The notes under the pieces: generated by a model | Databases searched by the model: none | What the model saw: only the letters and a program-made list of their open reading frames with translations | Told to the model about the DNA's origin: nothing | From: Actinophytocola sp049647105 | GTDB lineage: Bacteria > Actinomycetota > Actinomycetes > Mycobacteriales > Pseudonocardiaceae | NCBI RefSeq assembly: GCF_049647105.1 | Contig: NZ_JBARWZ010000328.1 | Location: forward strand, 14,888 to 78,887 | Length of the DNA stretch: 64,000 nt | Direction of reading: 5' to 3' | Position numbers and translations under genes: made by a program | Part shown: positions 1-7,598 of the stretch, one piece after another | How the letters are laid out: each line of letters opens with the position of its first letter | How positions within the stretch are numbered: the stretch's first letter is position 1

Positions 1-20
1 TCAGCGGAAGTATCAGTCAC
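1..20 (-). CDS. Start of a gene leaving the left edge, probably dihydrolipoyl dehydrogenase (partial)
   Basis: On the minus strand a strong Shine-Dalgarno (gaggag) lies 5 bases before a GTG at 20-18, and six codons (M-T-D-T-S-A) run off the window. Actinobacterial dihydrolipoyl dehydrogenases often begin with this string, and a lipoyl-enzyme cluster commonly sits beside pepA in related genomes. The start is seen; the product is inference from very few residues. Confidence 0.4.
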
Positions 21-154
21 GGGTTCTCCTCGGGGTGCGCAGGTGTGCCTTCTGGGCAACCACACATCATCTTGTCACTACGTGCGGCAGGCTTGCGAGG
101 TGGCCGGACAGGCACAATGAAGGGGACGAAGTTCTCGTAACGGAGGTAGTCGCC

Positions 155-469
155 GTGGGGTTGTTCCGCCGGAAGAAGAGTGCTGGGCAGGTTCGGAGCG
201 CCAGCAAGGCGGACACCTCGCACCTTGATGACTGGGCGTCGGCCCGGACGGGTGTCGAGGCGTTCGTGGAGCCCCGCACCCATGTGACTGAAACCACTGT
301 GTTGCTCGTCGCGCACGACGGGGAGTGGACGCGGCGCCGGATCGCCGACTTCGACGCCGCGCGGGAGTTCGCGCGCAAGCGGTCCATGCCGCTGTACGAG
401 GTGGAACGGGTCGGCTACCCGAAGCGGATGCGGGACTACCAGGAGCGGCAGAAGCGCAGGAACGGCTGA
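155..469 (+). CDS. Small conserved actinobacterial protein of unknown function (104 aa)
   Basis: The GTG at 155 is chosen because ggaggtag lies just upstream; the frame is open further back but without another ribosome-binding site. The product is basic at both ends (start MGLFRRKK, end QERQKRRNG) with a central acidic, probably alpha/beta region, and has no signal peptide or membrane segment. Proteins of this size and composition are common beside lipoyl-enzyme and aminopeptidase genes in actinomycetes, often mislabelled oxidoreductase. I recognise no catalytic motif. It is a single gene divergent from the partial gene at the left edge. Confidence 0.75.
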   Translation: MGLFRRKKSAGQVRSASKADTSHLDDWASARTGVEAFVEPRTHVTETTVLLVAHDGEWTRRRIADFDAAREFARKRSMPLYEVERVGYPKRMRDYQERQKRRNG

Positions 470-550
470 CCGGTTCCCGTTGCGGTCTCCCCAAGAACGG
501 GGACGTCTGACAGGCTGACGCGCGAATCCCGTCGTGTTGGTGAGGTGGGC

Positions 551-627
551 GTGAGCGGAGCTTGCGTAGCGAACCATCGGGCGCAGGGCGACCGCGAGCG
601 GCGTGACGGAGCCTGCGAGGGGGCGTC
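551..627 (+). repeat. 77-bp translation-coupling cassette, copy 1
   Basis: This unit begins gtgagcggagcttgcg and ends gcctgcgagggggcgtc. A second unit of identical length (77 bp) and the same reading frame lies at 24341-24417. Copy 1 is followed directly by a truncated second copy at 628-667. The unit starts with an NTG codon and carries a GA-rich ribosome-binding site (gaggggg) at its 3' end, placed correctly for the next start codon. It has no inverted termini and no transposase, so how it spread is unknown. Confidence 0.8.
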
Positions 628-631
628 GTGA
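551..631 (+). CDS. 26-residue peptide encoded by the repeat cassette
   Basis: The frame starts at GTG 551, preceded by gtgagg at 5-base spacing, and reads MSGACVANH, then RAQGDRERRD, then GACEGAS before a TGA at 629-631. That stop overlaps the GTG of the Hsp70 gene at 628 (GTGA), the classic translational-coupling arrangement. The same frame is open across the cassette at qcrA/qcrB despite several base differences. Whether the peptide has a role, or translation through it only delivers ribosomes to the next gene, cannot be told from sequence. Confidence 0.45.
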   Translation: MSGACVANHRAQGDRERRDGACEGAS

Positions 632-667
632 GCGGAGCTTGCGTAGCGAACCATCGAACGCAGGGCG
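628..667 (+). repeat. Truncated second cassette copy fused to the Hsp70 gene
   Basis: The first 40 bases after GTG 628 repeat the head of the unit at 551 almost exactly (gtgagcggagcttgcg, then tagcgaaccatcg, with gg changed to aa), then stop abruptly at cagggcg. Here the frame runs straight into the Hsp70 gene instead of ending, so residues 1-13 of that protein are cassette-derived. Confidence 0.8.
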
Positions 668-1806
668 TTACTGCTGTTGTCGACTTCGGCAGTTCGCACA
701 CCGTCACCGTGGTGCACGTGTCCGGCTCCGTGCCCCGCGTGGTCACCGTGGACGGGGAGCCGTGGCTGTCGTCGGCCGTGTTCCTGAGCCGCGACGACGC
801 GCTCGTCGTCGGCGCGGACGCGTTGCGGATGGGCGTCGCGGACCCGTCGAGGCTGGAGAACCGGGTGAAGGCGCGGCTCGGCGAGCGCGAGGTCCTCCTC
901 GGCGACACCGTCGTGCCGGTCTCGACCATGGTGCTGGCGCTGCTCGCGCGGGCCGTCCGGGCGGCCGCCGCCGTGGCGGGCGCACCCGTTGACCACCTCG
1001 TGCTGACCCATCCGCCCGACTGGAGCGGGGAACGGCTGAGTGGCCTGCTCGCCGCCGCGACCGGCGTCGCGCCGAGGATCAGCACGATCGCGGAACCCGT
1101 CGGCGCCGGGGTGTGGTTCGCGACGCGGGGCGAGCTCGGCGTCGACGGTGCCGACCGGCTGCCGCTCGGTGGCGTGCTCGGCGTGCTGGACGTCGGCGGC
1201 GGAACCGTCGACGTGGCCGTCGTGCGGCGTGAGCACACCGGGATCGTCGTGGTCGGCCGCGCCTGCATCCCCGGCCTCGGCGGCGGCGACTTCGACCGGC
1301 TCATCATCGACCATCTCCGCGAGACGGTGCCGGGGCTCGCGGACCGGCTCGCGGACCCGGCCGGGACGAACCTCGTGCGGATGCGGGAGGCGGTGGCGTT
1401 CCGGCAGGACGTGCGGCGTGCCAAGGAGTTGCTGTCGCGGCACGAGCGGGTGGAGCTGCGGTTGCCAGGTGGCCTGCCGAACACGGCTCTGACCAGGGCT
1501 GACCTCGAACGGGTGCTCCACAGCCACCTCGACCGCATCACGGCGTTCACGCTGCGGACGGTCCTCCTGTCCGGCGTCGAGGCGCACCAGCTGACCGCGT
1601 TGCAGCTGGCCGGCGGGTCGACGCGGATCCCGCTGCTGTGGCGGCTGCTGGCGGAGGTGGTGCCGGTGCCGATCCAGCTGGACGACCAGCCGGAGTCCGT
1701 GGTGGCGCTGGGGGCGTGCGCGGTCGCCGTGTCGCACAGCGTCCCGCCCGCCGTGGTGCCATCGCCGGGTGCCGACGCGCGCCCGTTCTTCTGGCGGCTG
1801 CGATGA
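628..1806 (+). CDS. Hsp70-family actin-fold ATPase without substrate-binding domain (392 aa)
   Basis: The protein keeps the Hsp70/actin nucleotide-binding signatures: phosphate 1 VVDFGSSHTVTVV near residues 17-29, phosphate 2 LGVLDVGGGTVDVAVV near 184-199 and the adenosine motif LQLAGGSTRIPLL near 325-337. It ends at about 390 residues with no beta-sandwich substrate-binding domain or lid, so it is not a DnaK chaperone in the usual sense. Residues 1-13 come from the repeat cassette; the ancestral start was probably near VTAVVDFG, matching MTLVIDFG of the next gene. It overlaps that gene by ATGA, so the two ATPases are made together. The partner process is unknown. Confidence 0.85.
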   Translation: MSGACVANHRTQGVTAVVDFGSSHTVTVVHVSGSVPRVVTVDGEPWLSSAVFLSRDDALVVGADALRMGVADPSRLENRVKARLGEREVLLGDTVVPVSTMVLALLARAVRAAAAVAGAPVDHLVLTHPPDWSGERLSGLLAAATGVAPRISTIAEPVGAGVWFATRGELGVDGADRLPLGGVLGVLDVGGGTVDVAVVRREHTGIVVVGRACIPGLGGGDFDRLIIDHLRETVPGLADRLADPAGTNLVRMREAVAFRQDVRRAKELLSRHERVELRLPGGLPNTALTRADLERVLHSHLDRITAFTLRTVLLSGVEAHQLTALQLAGGSTRIPLLWRLLAEVVPVPIQLDDQPESVVALGACAVAVSHSVPPAVVPSPGADARPFFWRLR

Positions 1807-3851
1807 CGCTGGTGATCGACTTCGGGACCGTCAACACGGTCGCCATGCTCGACGGGCGGCTCGTGACGGTGGACGGCGCGCCGTGGCTGCCGTCGGTGGT
1901 GCACGAGGGCCTGGTCGGCGCGGACGCGGCGGAGCTGGCCAACGGGCTGGCGGCGCGGGACCTCAAGGAGCGTCTCGACCCGGACGAGGTGGCCGCGCTG
2001 TTCGCGCGGGTGCTGTCGGCGGCCCGGGACCAGGGCGGCGTGGTCGGCGCCGTGCTGGTCACGCACCCGGCGGGGTGGCCGAGGGAGCGGGTCGACGTGC
2101 TCGTGTCGGCCGCGGGCGCGTGGGCGCGGCCGGTGCCGGAACCGGTGGCGGTCGCGGCAGGGCACGGGGTCGGTGCGGGGGAGACCGTGCTCGTCGTGGA
2201 CGCGGGTGGCGGCACGTGGGACGTCACCGCGGTCCGAGGGCACGGCGGCGAGTACGTGGTCGTCACCGCCGCGTCGCTTTCCTTCGGTGGCAACGACGTC
2301 GACCGGATCGTCGTCGAGCGGGTGCGGCCGTCGCTGCGGTCGGTCGCCACCGACGGCGCGCTGCTGGAGTCGGCACGCGCGGCCAAGGAACAGCTGTCCC
2401 GCCACGAGTCGACGGAGATCGTGCTGCCCGACCACCGGGCCGTTCGGCTGGACCGGGCGGAGTTCGAACGCCTGGTGTCGCCGGGCGTGGACCGGCTGGC
2501 GGTGCTGGTGGCCGAGGTCGGCGTGCCGACCGGCGCGACGCGGGTGCTGCTGGTCGGCGGGTCGAGCCGGATGCCGTTGCTCGCGCGCCGCATCGGGGAG
2601 GTGACCGGCCTGCCGGTGACCACGGACCCGGAGCCGGAGACGGCCGTGGTGCGGGGTGCGCGGCTGCTGGCCCGGCCCTCGGCACTGGAGGACCCACTCG
2701 CCCCACCGCCCGCCGACGCTGAACCGGCCCGCCCTGTGCCGCCGCCCGCCTCAGCCGTGCCGCCGACCGCCGCCGCCACGCAGGCGTCCGAGGAGCCGGT
2801 GCGGCCGCCCGTGAGAACCGCTGCCGTCCCGCGCAGGGGCACGCTCGCGGTCGTGGTCCTGCTGCTCATCGTCGCGGCGGTCGCCGTCGTGTTCGGCGGT
2901 GAACAGGCCACGAGCGGTCACCCCGTCGCCATCGACCTGCCGCCGCCGCTGCCAGAGGCACCCATCCCGCCCGCCGTCGCCGGGGACGAGGTGGTCAACG
3001 CCGACAACGCGACCTACACCTCGGGTTCGCTCGGGAAGGCCGCCGAGTACCGCCACCCATCGGGCAACACCGTCGCGGTCACGGTCACCGGGGTCGAGAC
3101 GGTCGTGACCGCGCCGCAGCCCTACCTGGTGGCCCCGGACGGGTACCGCTGGCTCGTCATTCGCCTGCACGTGGCGAACACCGAGGGGCCCGACTTCCCC
3201 CAGGACCCGATGGAGCTCGTCGCCGTCCTCGACGACCGGGGGCAGTGGCTGCGGCAGCCGTACGGCTACGGGCAGATCGCGTGCACCGAGGGCGTCCCGC
3301 CGGTGATCCGGATCCCGGCGGGTGCCGAGGTCGACGCGTGCGGTGTCGTGTCCGTGCCGGACGCGACACCCGTCACCGCGGTCCTGTTCGGGGAGCGGTC
3401 ACCGGAGGCCCAGGCGCCGCTCCGGTTCCCCGTCGACGTGCCCGCCGTCCGGGACCGGGCCGCGCCAACCCGCGTCGTCGGCACGCTCGGCGGGCCCGCC
3501 GAGACCGTCGACGGCCTGCGGGTCCGGGTCGACCTGGTCCTCGACCCGTCCGGCTACCTCGGCAGTCAGGTGCCCGCGCCGGGGCACCGGTTCGTGGTCG
3601 TCCGCGCGGCGGTCACCGCGACCGGCCAGCGGCAGGTCACCGTCCTGCTGCGGGACGACCGCGGCGCGTTCCTGTCCAGCATGGTCACGGCGGCGACGGG
3701 GTGCCCGCCGCTGCCCAGCGTGCTGGGGCCGGAGGACCCGGTGTACGGCTGCGAGGTGTTCGAGATCGCCGCGGAAACCCCGGTCACCGGGGTCACCCTG
3801 CAGGGCAGGGGCCCCGACGTGACCCGCTGGCCGACCTGGCGCCTCTCCTAG
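1803..3851 (+). CDS. Membrane-anchored Hsp70-like ATPase with two extracytoplasmic beta domains (682 aa)
   Basis: The ATG at 1803 lies in an ATGA overlap with the previous stop. Residues 1-295 form an Hsp70-type ATPase (IDFGTVNTV at 5-13, VVDAGGGTWDVTAV at 131-144, LLVGGSSRMPLL at 249-260). A Pro/Ala linker (about 296-342) leads to one transmembrane helix (about 347-364). Outside the membrane are two similar domains (about 395-525 and 555-675) with YRWLVIRLHVAN and HRFVVVRAAVTA strands and two cysteines each, resembling DUF4352-type immunoglobulin folds. The layout suggests ATP state inside coupled to a ligand or partner outside. The upstream paralogue probably works with it. Confidence 0.85.
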   Translation: MTLVIDFGTVNTVAMLDGRLVTVDGAPWLPSVVHEGLVGADAAELANGLAARDLKERLDPDEVAALFARVLSAARDQGGVVGAVLVTHPAGWPRERVDVLVSAAGAWARPVPEPVAVAAGHGVGAGETVLVVDAGGGTWDVTAVRGHGGEYVVVTAASLSFGGNDVDRIVVERVRPSLRSVATDGALLESARAAKEQLSRHESTEIVLPDHRAVRLDRAEFERLVSPGVDRLAVLVAEVGVPTGATRVLLVGGSSRMPLLARRIGEVTGLPVTTDPEPETAVVRGARLLARPSALEDPLAPPPADAEPARPVPPPASAVPPTAAATQASEEPVRPPVRTAAVPRRGTLAVVVLLLIVAAVAVVFGGEQATSGHPVAIDLPPPLPEAPIPPAVAGDEVVNADNATYTSGSLGKAAEYRHPSGNTVAVTVTGVETVVTAPQPYLVAPDGYRWLVIRLHVANTEGPDFPQDPMELVAVLDDRGQWLRQPYGYGQIACTEGVPPVIRIPAGAEVDACGVVSVPDATPVTAVLFGERSPEAQAPLRFPVDVPAVRDRAAPTRVVGTLGGPAETVDGLRVRVDLVLDPSGYLGSQVPAPGHRFVVVRAAVTATGQRQVTVLLRDDRGAFLSSMVTAATGCPPLPSVLGPEDPVYGCEVFEIAAETPVTGVTLQGRGPDVTRWPTWRLS

Positions 3852-3869
3852 ATGGCGCGGGCCATCTAG
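3848..3869. terminator. Palindrome containing both convergent stop codons
   Basis: A perfect 9-bp inverted repeat (ctagatggc, loop gcgg, gccatctag) sits where the Hsp70 and pepA genes meet. The TAG stop of each gene lies within its own stem arm, so one short hairpin can end both transcripts. There is no T-tract, as is usual in high-GC actinobacteria. Confidence 0.6.
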
Positions 3870-5365
3870 CCGTTCTCCGCGATGTCCGCGAGCACCGCGG
3901 CCAGCGTGCGCACCGGGACACCCGTGCCGCCCTTGGGGTTGTAGCCCCACGGGCCGCCGTTGTTGAACGCCGGGCCCGCCACGTCCAGGTGCACCCACGG
4001 CACACCCTCGGCGATGAACTCGCGCAGGAACACACCCGCGGCGAGCATGCCTGCCCACCGGTGCCCGGTGACGTTCGCGATGTCGGCGAGCTTCGAGTCC
4101 AGGTCACCGCGCAGCTCGTCGGGCAGCGGCATCGGCCAGCCGCCCTCGCCGGTGGCCTGCGCGATGGCGGCGACGCGGTCGCGGAACTCGTCCGAGCCCA
4201 TGATCCCCGGCGTGCGGCGGCCGAGCGCGACGATCTGCGCGCCGGTCAGCGTCGCCGTCTCCACCAGGTAGTCGGGGCCGTCCTCACACGCGCGGACGAT
4301 CGCGTCGGCGAGGATGAGCCTGCCCTCGGCGTCGGTGTTGAGCACCTCGACGGTCTTGCCGCCGTACATGGTGAGCACGTCGCCAGGCCGGTACGCGGCA
4401 CCGGAGGGCATGTTCTCCGCCATCGGCACGGTCGCGGTGATCGCCAGCGGGTACTTCAGCTTGGCGGCGAGGATGACGGTCGCGACGACCGCGGCGGCGC
4501 CGGACATGTCGGAGGTCATCTCCTCCATGCCGGTGGCCGGCTTGATCGAGATGCCGCCGGTGTCGAACGTGATGCCCTTGCCGACGAGCGCGACCTTCTT
4601 GCGTGCCTTCGGGCCCTTGTAGCTCAACCGCACGATGCGCGGCGGCCGCGTCGAGCCCATGCCGACGCCGAGCACACCGCCGAAGCCGCCCTTGCGCAGC
4701 GCCTTCTCGTCGAGGATCTCGACGTCCACCCCGGCGGCTTTCGCGAGCGCGGCGGCCCGGTCGGCGAACGACGCGGGGAACAGGTCGTTGGGCGGCGTGT
4801 TCACGAAGTCGCGGGCCGTGCACACGGCCTCGCCGATCGCGGTCGCGGCCTTGAGCGCGGCGCGGTGGTCCTTCGCGGTGCCCTCGGCGGGCGGCACGAC
4901 GTCGACGCGCTCGACCGGCGCGTCACCCTTCTCCGAGCGGTACTCGGTGAACCGGTACGCGCCGAGCACGGTGCCCTCGACCGCCGCGTGCAGGTCCACA
5001 GTGGACAGCGTGGTGACCGCGCGCCTGGTGCCTGCGAGCGCACGGGCGGCGGCGCCGGACGCGCGGCGCACCTGCTCCGCGGTCGGTCCGTCGTCAGTGG
5101 ACTTGCCGAGCCCGGCGGCGATCACGAGCCCGGCGGAGATCTTGCCCATGCTCGGGATCTTCACGATCTCGTCCTGGGCACCGGTGGCGCCGACGGTGCG
5201 CAGGATCTCGGCGAGGGTACCGCCGAACGCCGCGTCGACCCGTTCGCTCCCCGGCGCCAGGGCGACGGCCCCAGTGGTGCTGTCGGACACGGTGCCGATG
5301 ATCACCGCGTCCGCGGTGGCCTCGTCTGCCGTGGTGGTGGTCAGTGACAGCTTGGGCGCGGTCAA
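3866..5365 (-). CDS. pepA: Leucyl aminopeptidase, M17 family (499 aa)
   Basis: This cytosolic two-metal exopeptidase removes N-terminal residues from peptides. The M17 signature NTDAEGRL is at about residues 343-350, and the metal/catalytic lysine segment GKGITFDTGG is at about 262-271. The N-terminal macro-like domain is shorter and more variable, as usual. I chose the TTG at 5365 because aggagc lies 5 bases upstream; an ATG eleven codons earlier has no ribosome-binding site. Length fits the family. The gene converges on the Hsp70 pair through a shared hairpin. It corresponds to mycobacterial pepB, which occupies the same place in that gene order. Confidence 0.95.
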   Translation of the reverse strand: MTAPKLSLTTTTADEATADAVIIGTVSDSTTGAVALAPGSERVDAAFGGTLAEILRTVGATGAQDEIVKIPSMGKISAGLVIAAGLGKSTDDGPTAEQVRRASGAAARALAGTRRAVTTLSTVDLHAAVEGTVLGAYRFTEYRSEKGDAPVERVDVVPPAEGTAKDHRAALKAATAIGEAVCTARDFVNTPPNDLFPASFADRAAALAKAAGVDVEILDEKALRKGGFGGVLGVGMGSTRPPRIVRLSYKGPKARKKVALVGKGITFDTGGISIKPATGMEEMTSDMSGAAAVVATVILAAKLKYPLAITATVPMAENMPSGAAYRPGDVLTMYGGKTVEVLNTDAEGRLILADAIVRACEDGPDYLVETATLTGAQIVALGRRTPGIMGSDEFRDRVAAIAQATGEGGWPMPLPDELRGDLDSKLADIANVTGHRWAGMLAAGVFLREFIAEGVPWVHLDVAGPAFNNGGPWGYNPKGGTGVPVRTLAAVLADIAENG

Positions 5366-5464
5366 CGAATGCTCCTGTCGGTCGGGTTGCTGACGCATGC
5401 TAACGACTTGTTTCAGGCCTGCCCACTGTCAGGTAGTGGTAGGGAGGTCTGACACGGTGGTCAG

Positions 5465-6394
5465 GTGACCGATCGGGTACTCACGGTGGACGGGCTGGCG
5501 CGCGGGGTGGCGCCCGCGTTCGGCGCCGGACTTTTCCTTGGCCTGGCGCCGGCTTCCGCGTTCGCGGGGTGGTGGCTGGTGGCCGGCATGGTGCTGGCCG
5601 GGGCCATTGCCGTCCTCTTCGCACTGTCCACACCGGACGAGACACCCGGTCTGGCGGCGTCTTCACTGGGAATACTGGGAAGGATTGCCGCGGCCGTGGC
5701 GGTCGCGGCCACGTTCGGGGCGTACGTGGTGCCGGAGCGGCCATCAGTCGGCGCGGTCGTGCTCGTGGTGGCGGTCGCGGCCGTGGTCCTGCTCTCGCCG
5801 CCGCTGCCCCCGGCCGTCGACCGGATCGCCGCGGTGGTCGTGCTGGTCGTGCTGATGACCGTGGCTGTGGCCTGTTTCACGATCGCGCCCGTCGCGCCCC
5901 CGGTCGCGCCGGGCCCGGACGCCGATGGCGCGGACGCGCTGCTCGGCCTGCTGCCCTCGGCCGCGGTGCTGTTCCTGTGCTTCGTCGGCGGCAGGACCAC
6001 CCGCCGGGCGCGACCCGCTGTGATCGGGGTGGTGCTCGTGGTGAGTGTCGCGGTCGCCGTCGGGGCGCTGCACCAGCTGGGTGGGGAGCGGCTCGCGCTG
6101 TCGCCCGCGCCGCTGCGGGACGTGCTCACGGCGGCGGACGCCGCGTCCATCGACGGCCTGCTCGCCGTCGGCGTCACCGTCGCGTGCCTGTTCGCGCTCC
6201 GTGCCTGCCTGACCGACATCCGTGAGATCGCATCCGACAGCCGGTCTCCGGTGGCCGCGGTGGGGCTCGCGGCGGCGGTCTCCGCCCTCGGCGCGCTGGT
6301 GCTGGAACCCGAACATGCCCTGGTCGGAGCGGCTGTACTGCTACTGAGTGAAGCCGTGATCCGCGTGCTGAGCGGTCGCCGAGGTCGGGCATAG
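5465..6394 (+). CDS. Polytopic membrane protein of unknown function (309 aa)
   Basis: About nine hydrophobic segments rich in Ala, Val and Leu span nearly the whole protein, with a polar loop around 155-165 and a basic end (SGRRGRA). The GTG at 5465 is the first start in frame; the nearest GA-rich stretch (gggagg) is about 17 bases upstream, farther than usual, so the start is uncertain. I recognise no transporter or enzyme motif. It is divergent from pepA and lies in front of ilvE, the place where related genomes often carry a membrane protein. Confidence 0.75.
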   Translation: MTDRVLTVDGLARGVAPAFGAGLFLGLAPASAFAGWWLVAGMVLAGAIAVLFALSTPDETPGLAASSLGILGRIAAAVAVAATFGAYVVPERPSVGAVVLVVAVAAVVLLSPPLPPAVDRIAAVVVLVVLMTVAVACFTIAPVAPPVAPGPDADGADALLGLLPSAAVLFLCFVGGRTTRRARPAVIGVVLVVSVAVAVGALHQLGGERLALSPAPLRDVLTAADAASIDGLLAVGVTVACLFALRACLTDIREIASDSRSPVAAVGLAAAVSALGALVLEPEHALVGAAVLLLSEAVIRVLSGRRGRA

Positions 6395-6421
6395 TAGGAC
6401 GTCAGACAGTCTGTCCATCAC

Positions 6422-6456
6422 GTTGTTCGCTCCGCAAGCTCCGCAAGCTCCGCTCA
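6422..6456 (-). repeat. Rearranged remnant of the 77-bp cassette head
   Basis: Read on the minus strand, this stretch gives gagcggagcttgcg, then gagcttgcg again, then gagcgaac: the head of the cassette with an internal 9-bp duplication. The rest of the unit is absent. It lies between the membrane-protein gene and the ilvE promoter. Confidence 0.65.
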
Positions 6457-6487
6457 GAAGTGATTCTCTGTGCGGCCCGTCGAGAGT

Positions 6488-6493
6488 TACGGT
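6488..6493 (+). promoter_or_regulatory. Leaderless -10 element (TACGGT) of ilvE
   Basis: TACGGT ends 7 bases before the ATG at 6501 and no Shine-Dalgarno is present, so transcription should start at or beside the start codon. No clear -35 is seen. Confidence 0.6.
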
Positions 6494-6500
6494 GCTTCCC

Positions 6501-7598
6501 ATGACACAGCAGTCATTCACCAGGACTCCCCATCCGGCGCCGGCGACCCCGGAGCGGATCGCGGAGGTATTGGCCAAGCCGGGTTTCGGGGTGTACTTCA
6601 CCGACCACATGGTGACCGCACGCTGGAACCGCACCGAAGGCTGGCACGGGGCGACGGTCGAACCGTACCGCCCGATCGAACTGGACCCCGCGGCCATGGT
6701 GCTGCACTACGGCCAGGCGATCTTCGAAGGTCTCAAGGCGTACCGGCACGTCGACGGATCCGTCCAGTCGTTCCGCCCGGAGGCCAACGCCGAGCGGTTC
6801 CGCCGCTCAGCACACCGCCTCGCCATGCCGGAACTGCCCGACGAGCTGTTCCTCGACTCGCTGCGTGAGCTGATCGAGGTCGACGGGCACTGGGTACCAG
6901 AACAGGACGAGGAGTCCCTCTACCTGCGGCCCTTCATGATCTCCACCGAGGCCGGTCTCGGGGTGCGGCCCGCCACCGAGTACCTGTACCTCCTCATCGC
7001 CTCGCCCGCCGGGTCCTACTTCGCGAGCGGCGTCAAGCCGGTGAGCGTCTGGCTGTCGACCGAGTACGTGCGCGCCGCGCCGGGCGGCACGGGCGCAGCC
7101 AAGTTCGCGGGCAACTACGCCGCGTCGCTGATCGCGCAGGCGCAGGCCGCCGAGCAGGGCTGTGACCAGGTCGTATGGCTGGACGCGGTCGAGCGCCGGT
7201 GGATCGAGGAGATGGGCGGGATGAACCTGTTCTTCGTCTTCGGCTCGGGTGCCGACGCCAGGGTGGTGACGCCGGAGCTGTCCGGGTCGCTGCTGGCGGG
7301 CATCACCCGGGACTCGCTGCTGACGCTGGCGTCCGAGCTGGGCTACCAGGTCGAGGAGCGGCGCATCTCGACCGAGGAGTGGGAGAAGAAGGTCGAGTCC
7401 GGTGAGCTGACGGAGGTGTTCGCGTGCGGCACGGCCGCCGTGATCACGCCGGTCGGCTCGGTGAAGCACGCCGAGGGGTCGTTCACGATCAACGGCGGCA
7501 TGCCGGGTGAGGTGTCGATGCGCATGCGTGCCGCGCTGACCGCCATCCAGCGCGGCACCGCGCCGGACACGCACGGGTGGATGACCAAGCTCAGCTGA
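6501..7598 (+). CDS. ilvE: Branched-chain amino acid aminotransferase (365 aa)
   Basis: This PLP fold-type IV enzyme carries out the last step of leucine, isoleucine and valine synthesis and the first step of their breakdown. The pyridoxal lysine lies in GAAKFAGNYA (K201), the substrate-pocket motif QAIFEGLKAY is at about 72-81, and MGGMNLFFVF follows in the C-terminal half. The length is typical of the bacterial BCAT family. The start lacks a ribosome-binding site but has a TANNNT box 7 bases upstream, fitting a leaderless mRNA. The 3' end overlaps cobS by 8 bases in convergent orientation, so the two transcripts share an antisense tail. Confidence 0.96.
   Translation: MTQQSFTRTPHPAPATPERIAEVLAKPGFGVYFTDHMVTARWNRTEGWHGATVEPYRPIELDPAAMVLHYGQAIFEGLKAYRHVDGSVQSFRPEANAERFRRSAHRLAMPELPDELFLDSLRELIEVDGHWVPEQDEESLYLRPFMISTEAGLGVRPATEYLYLLIASPAGSYFASGVKPVSVWLSTEYVRAAPGGTGAAKFAGNYAASLIAQAQAAEQGCDQVVWLDAVERRWIEEMGGMNLFFVFGSGADARVVTPELSGSLLAGITRDSLLTLASELGYQVEERRISTEEWEKKVESGELTEVFACGTAAVITPVGSVKHAEGSFTINGGMPGEVSMRMRAALTAIQRGTAPDTHGWMTKLS

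Noticed and set aside
78..2435. Very long open frame (785 codons) on the minus strand across the Hsp70 genes
   Set aside because: It is antisense to two genes with clear ATPase motifs; in GC-rich DNA long antisense frames are common. It is Arg/Pro/Ala/His-rich with no recognisable domain.
3245..5347. 700-codon plus-strand frame across the second Hsp70 gene and pepA
   Set aside because: It runs out of frame through one real gene and antisense through another, has extreme Arg/Gly/His content and no motif.
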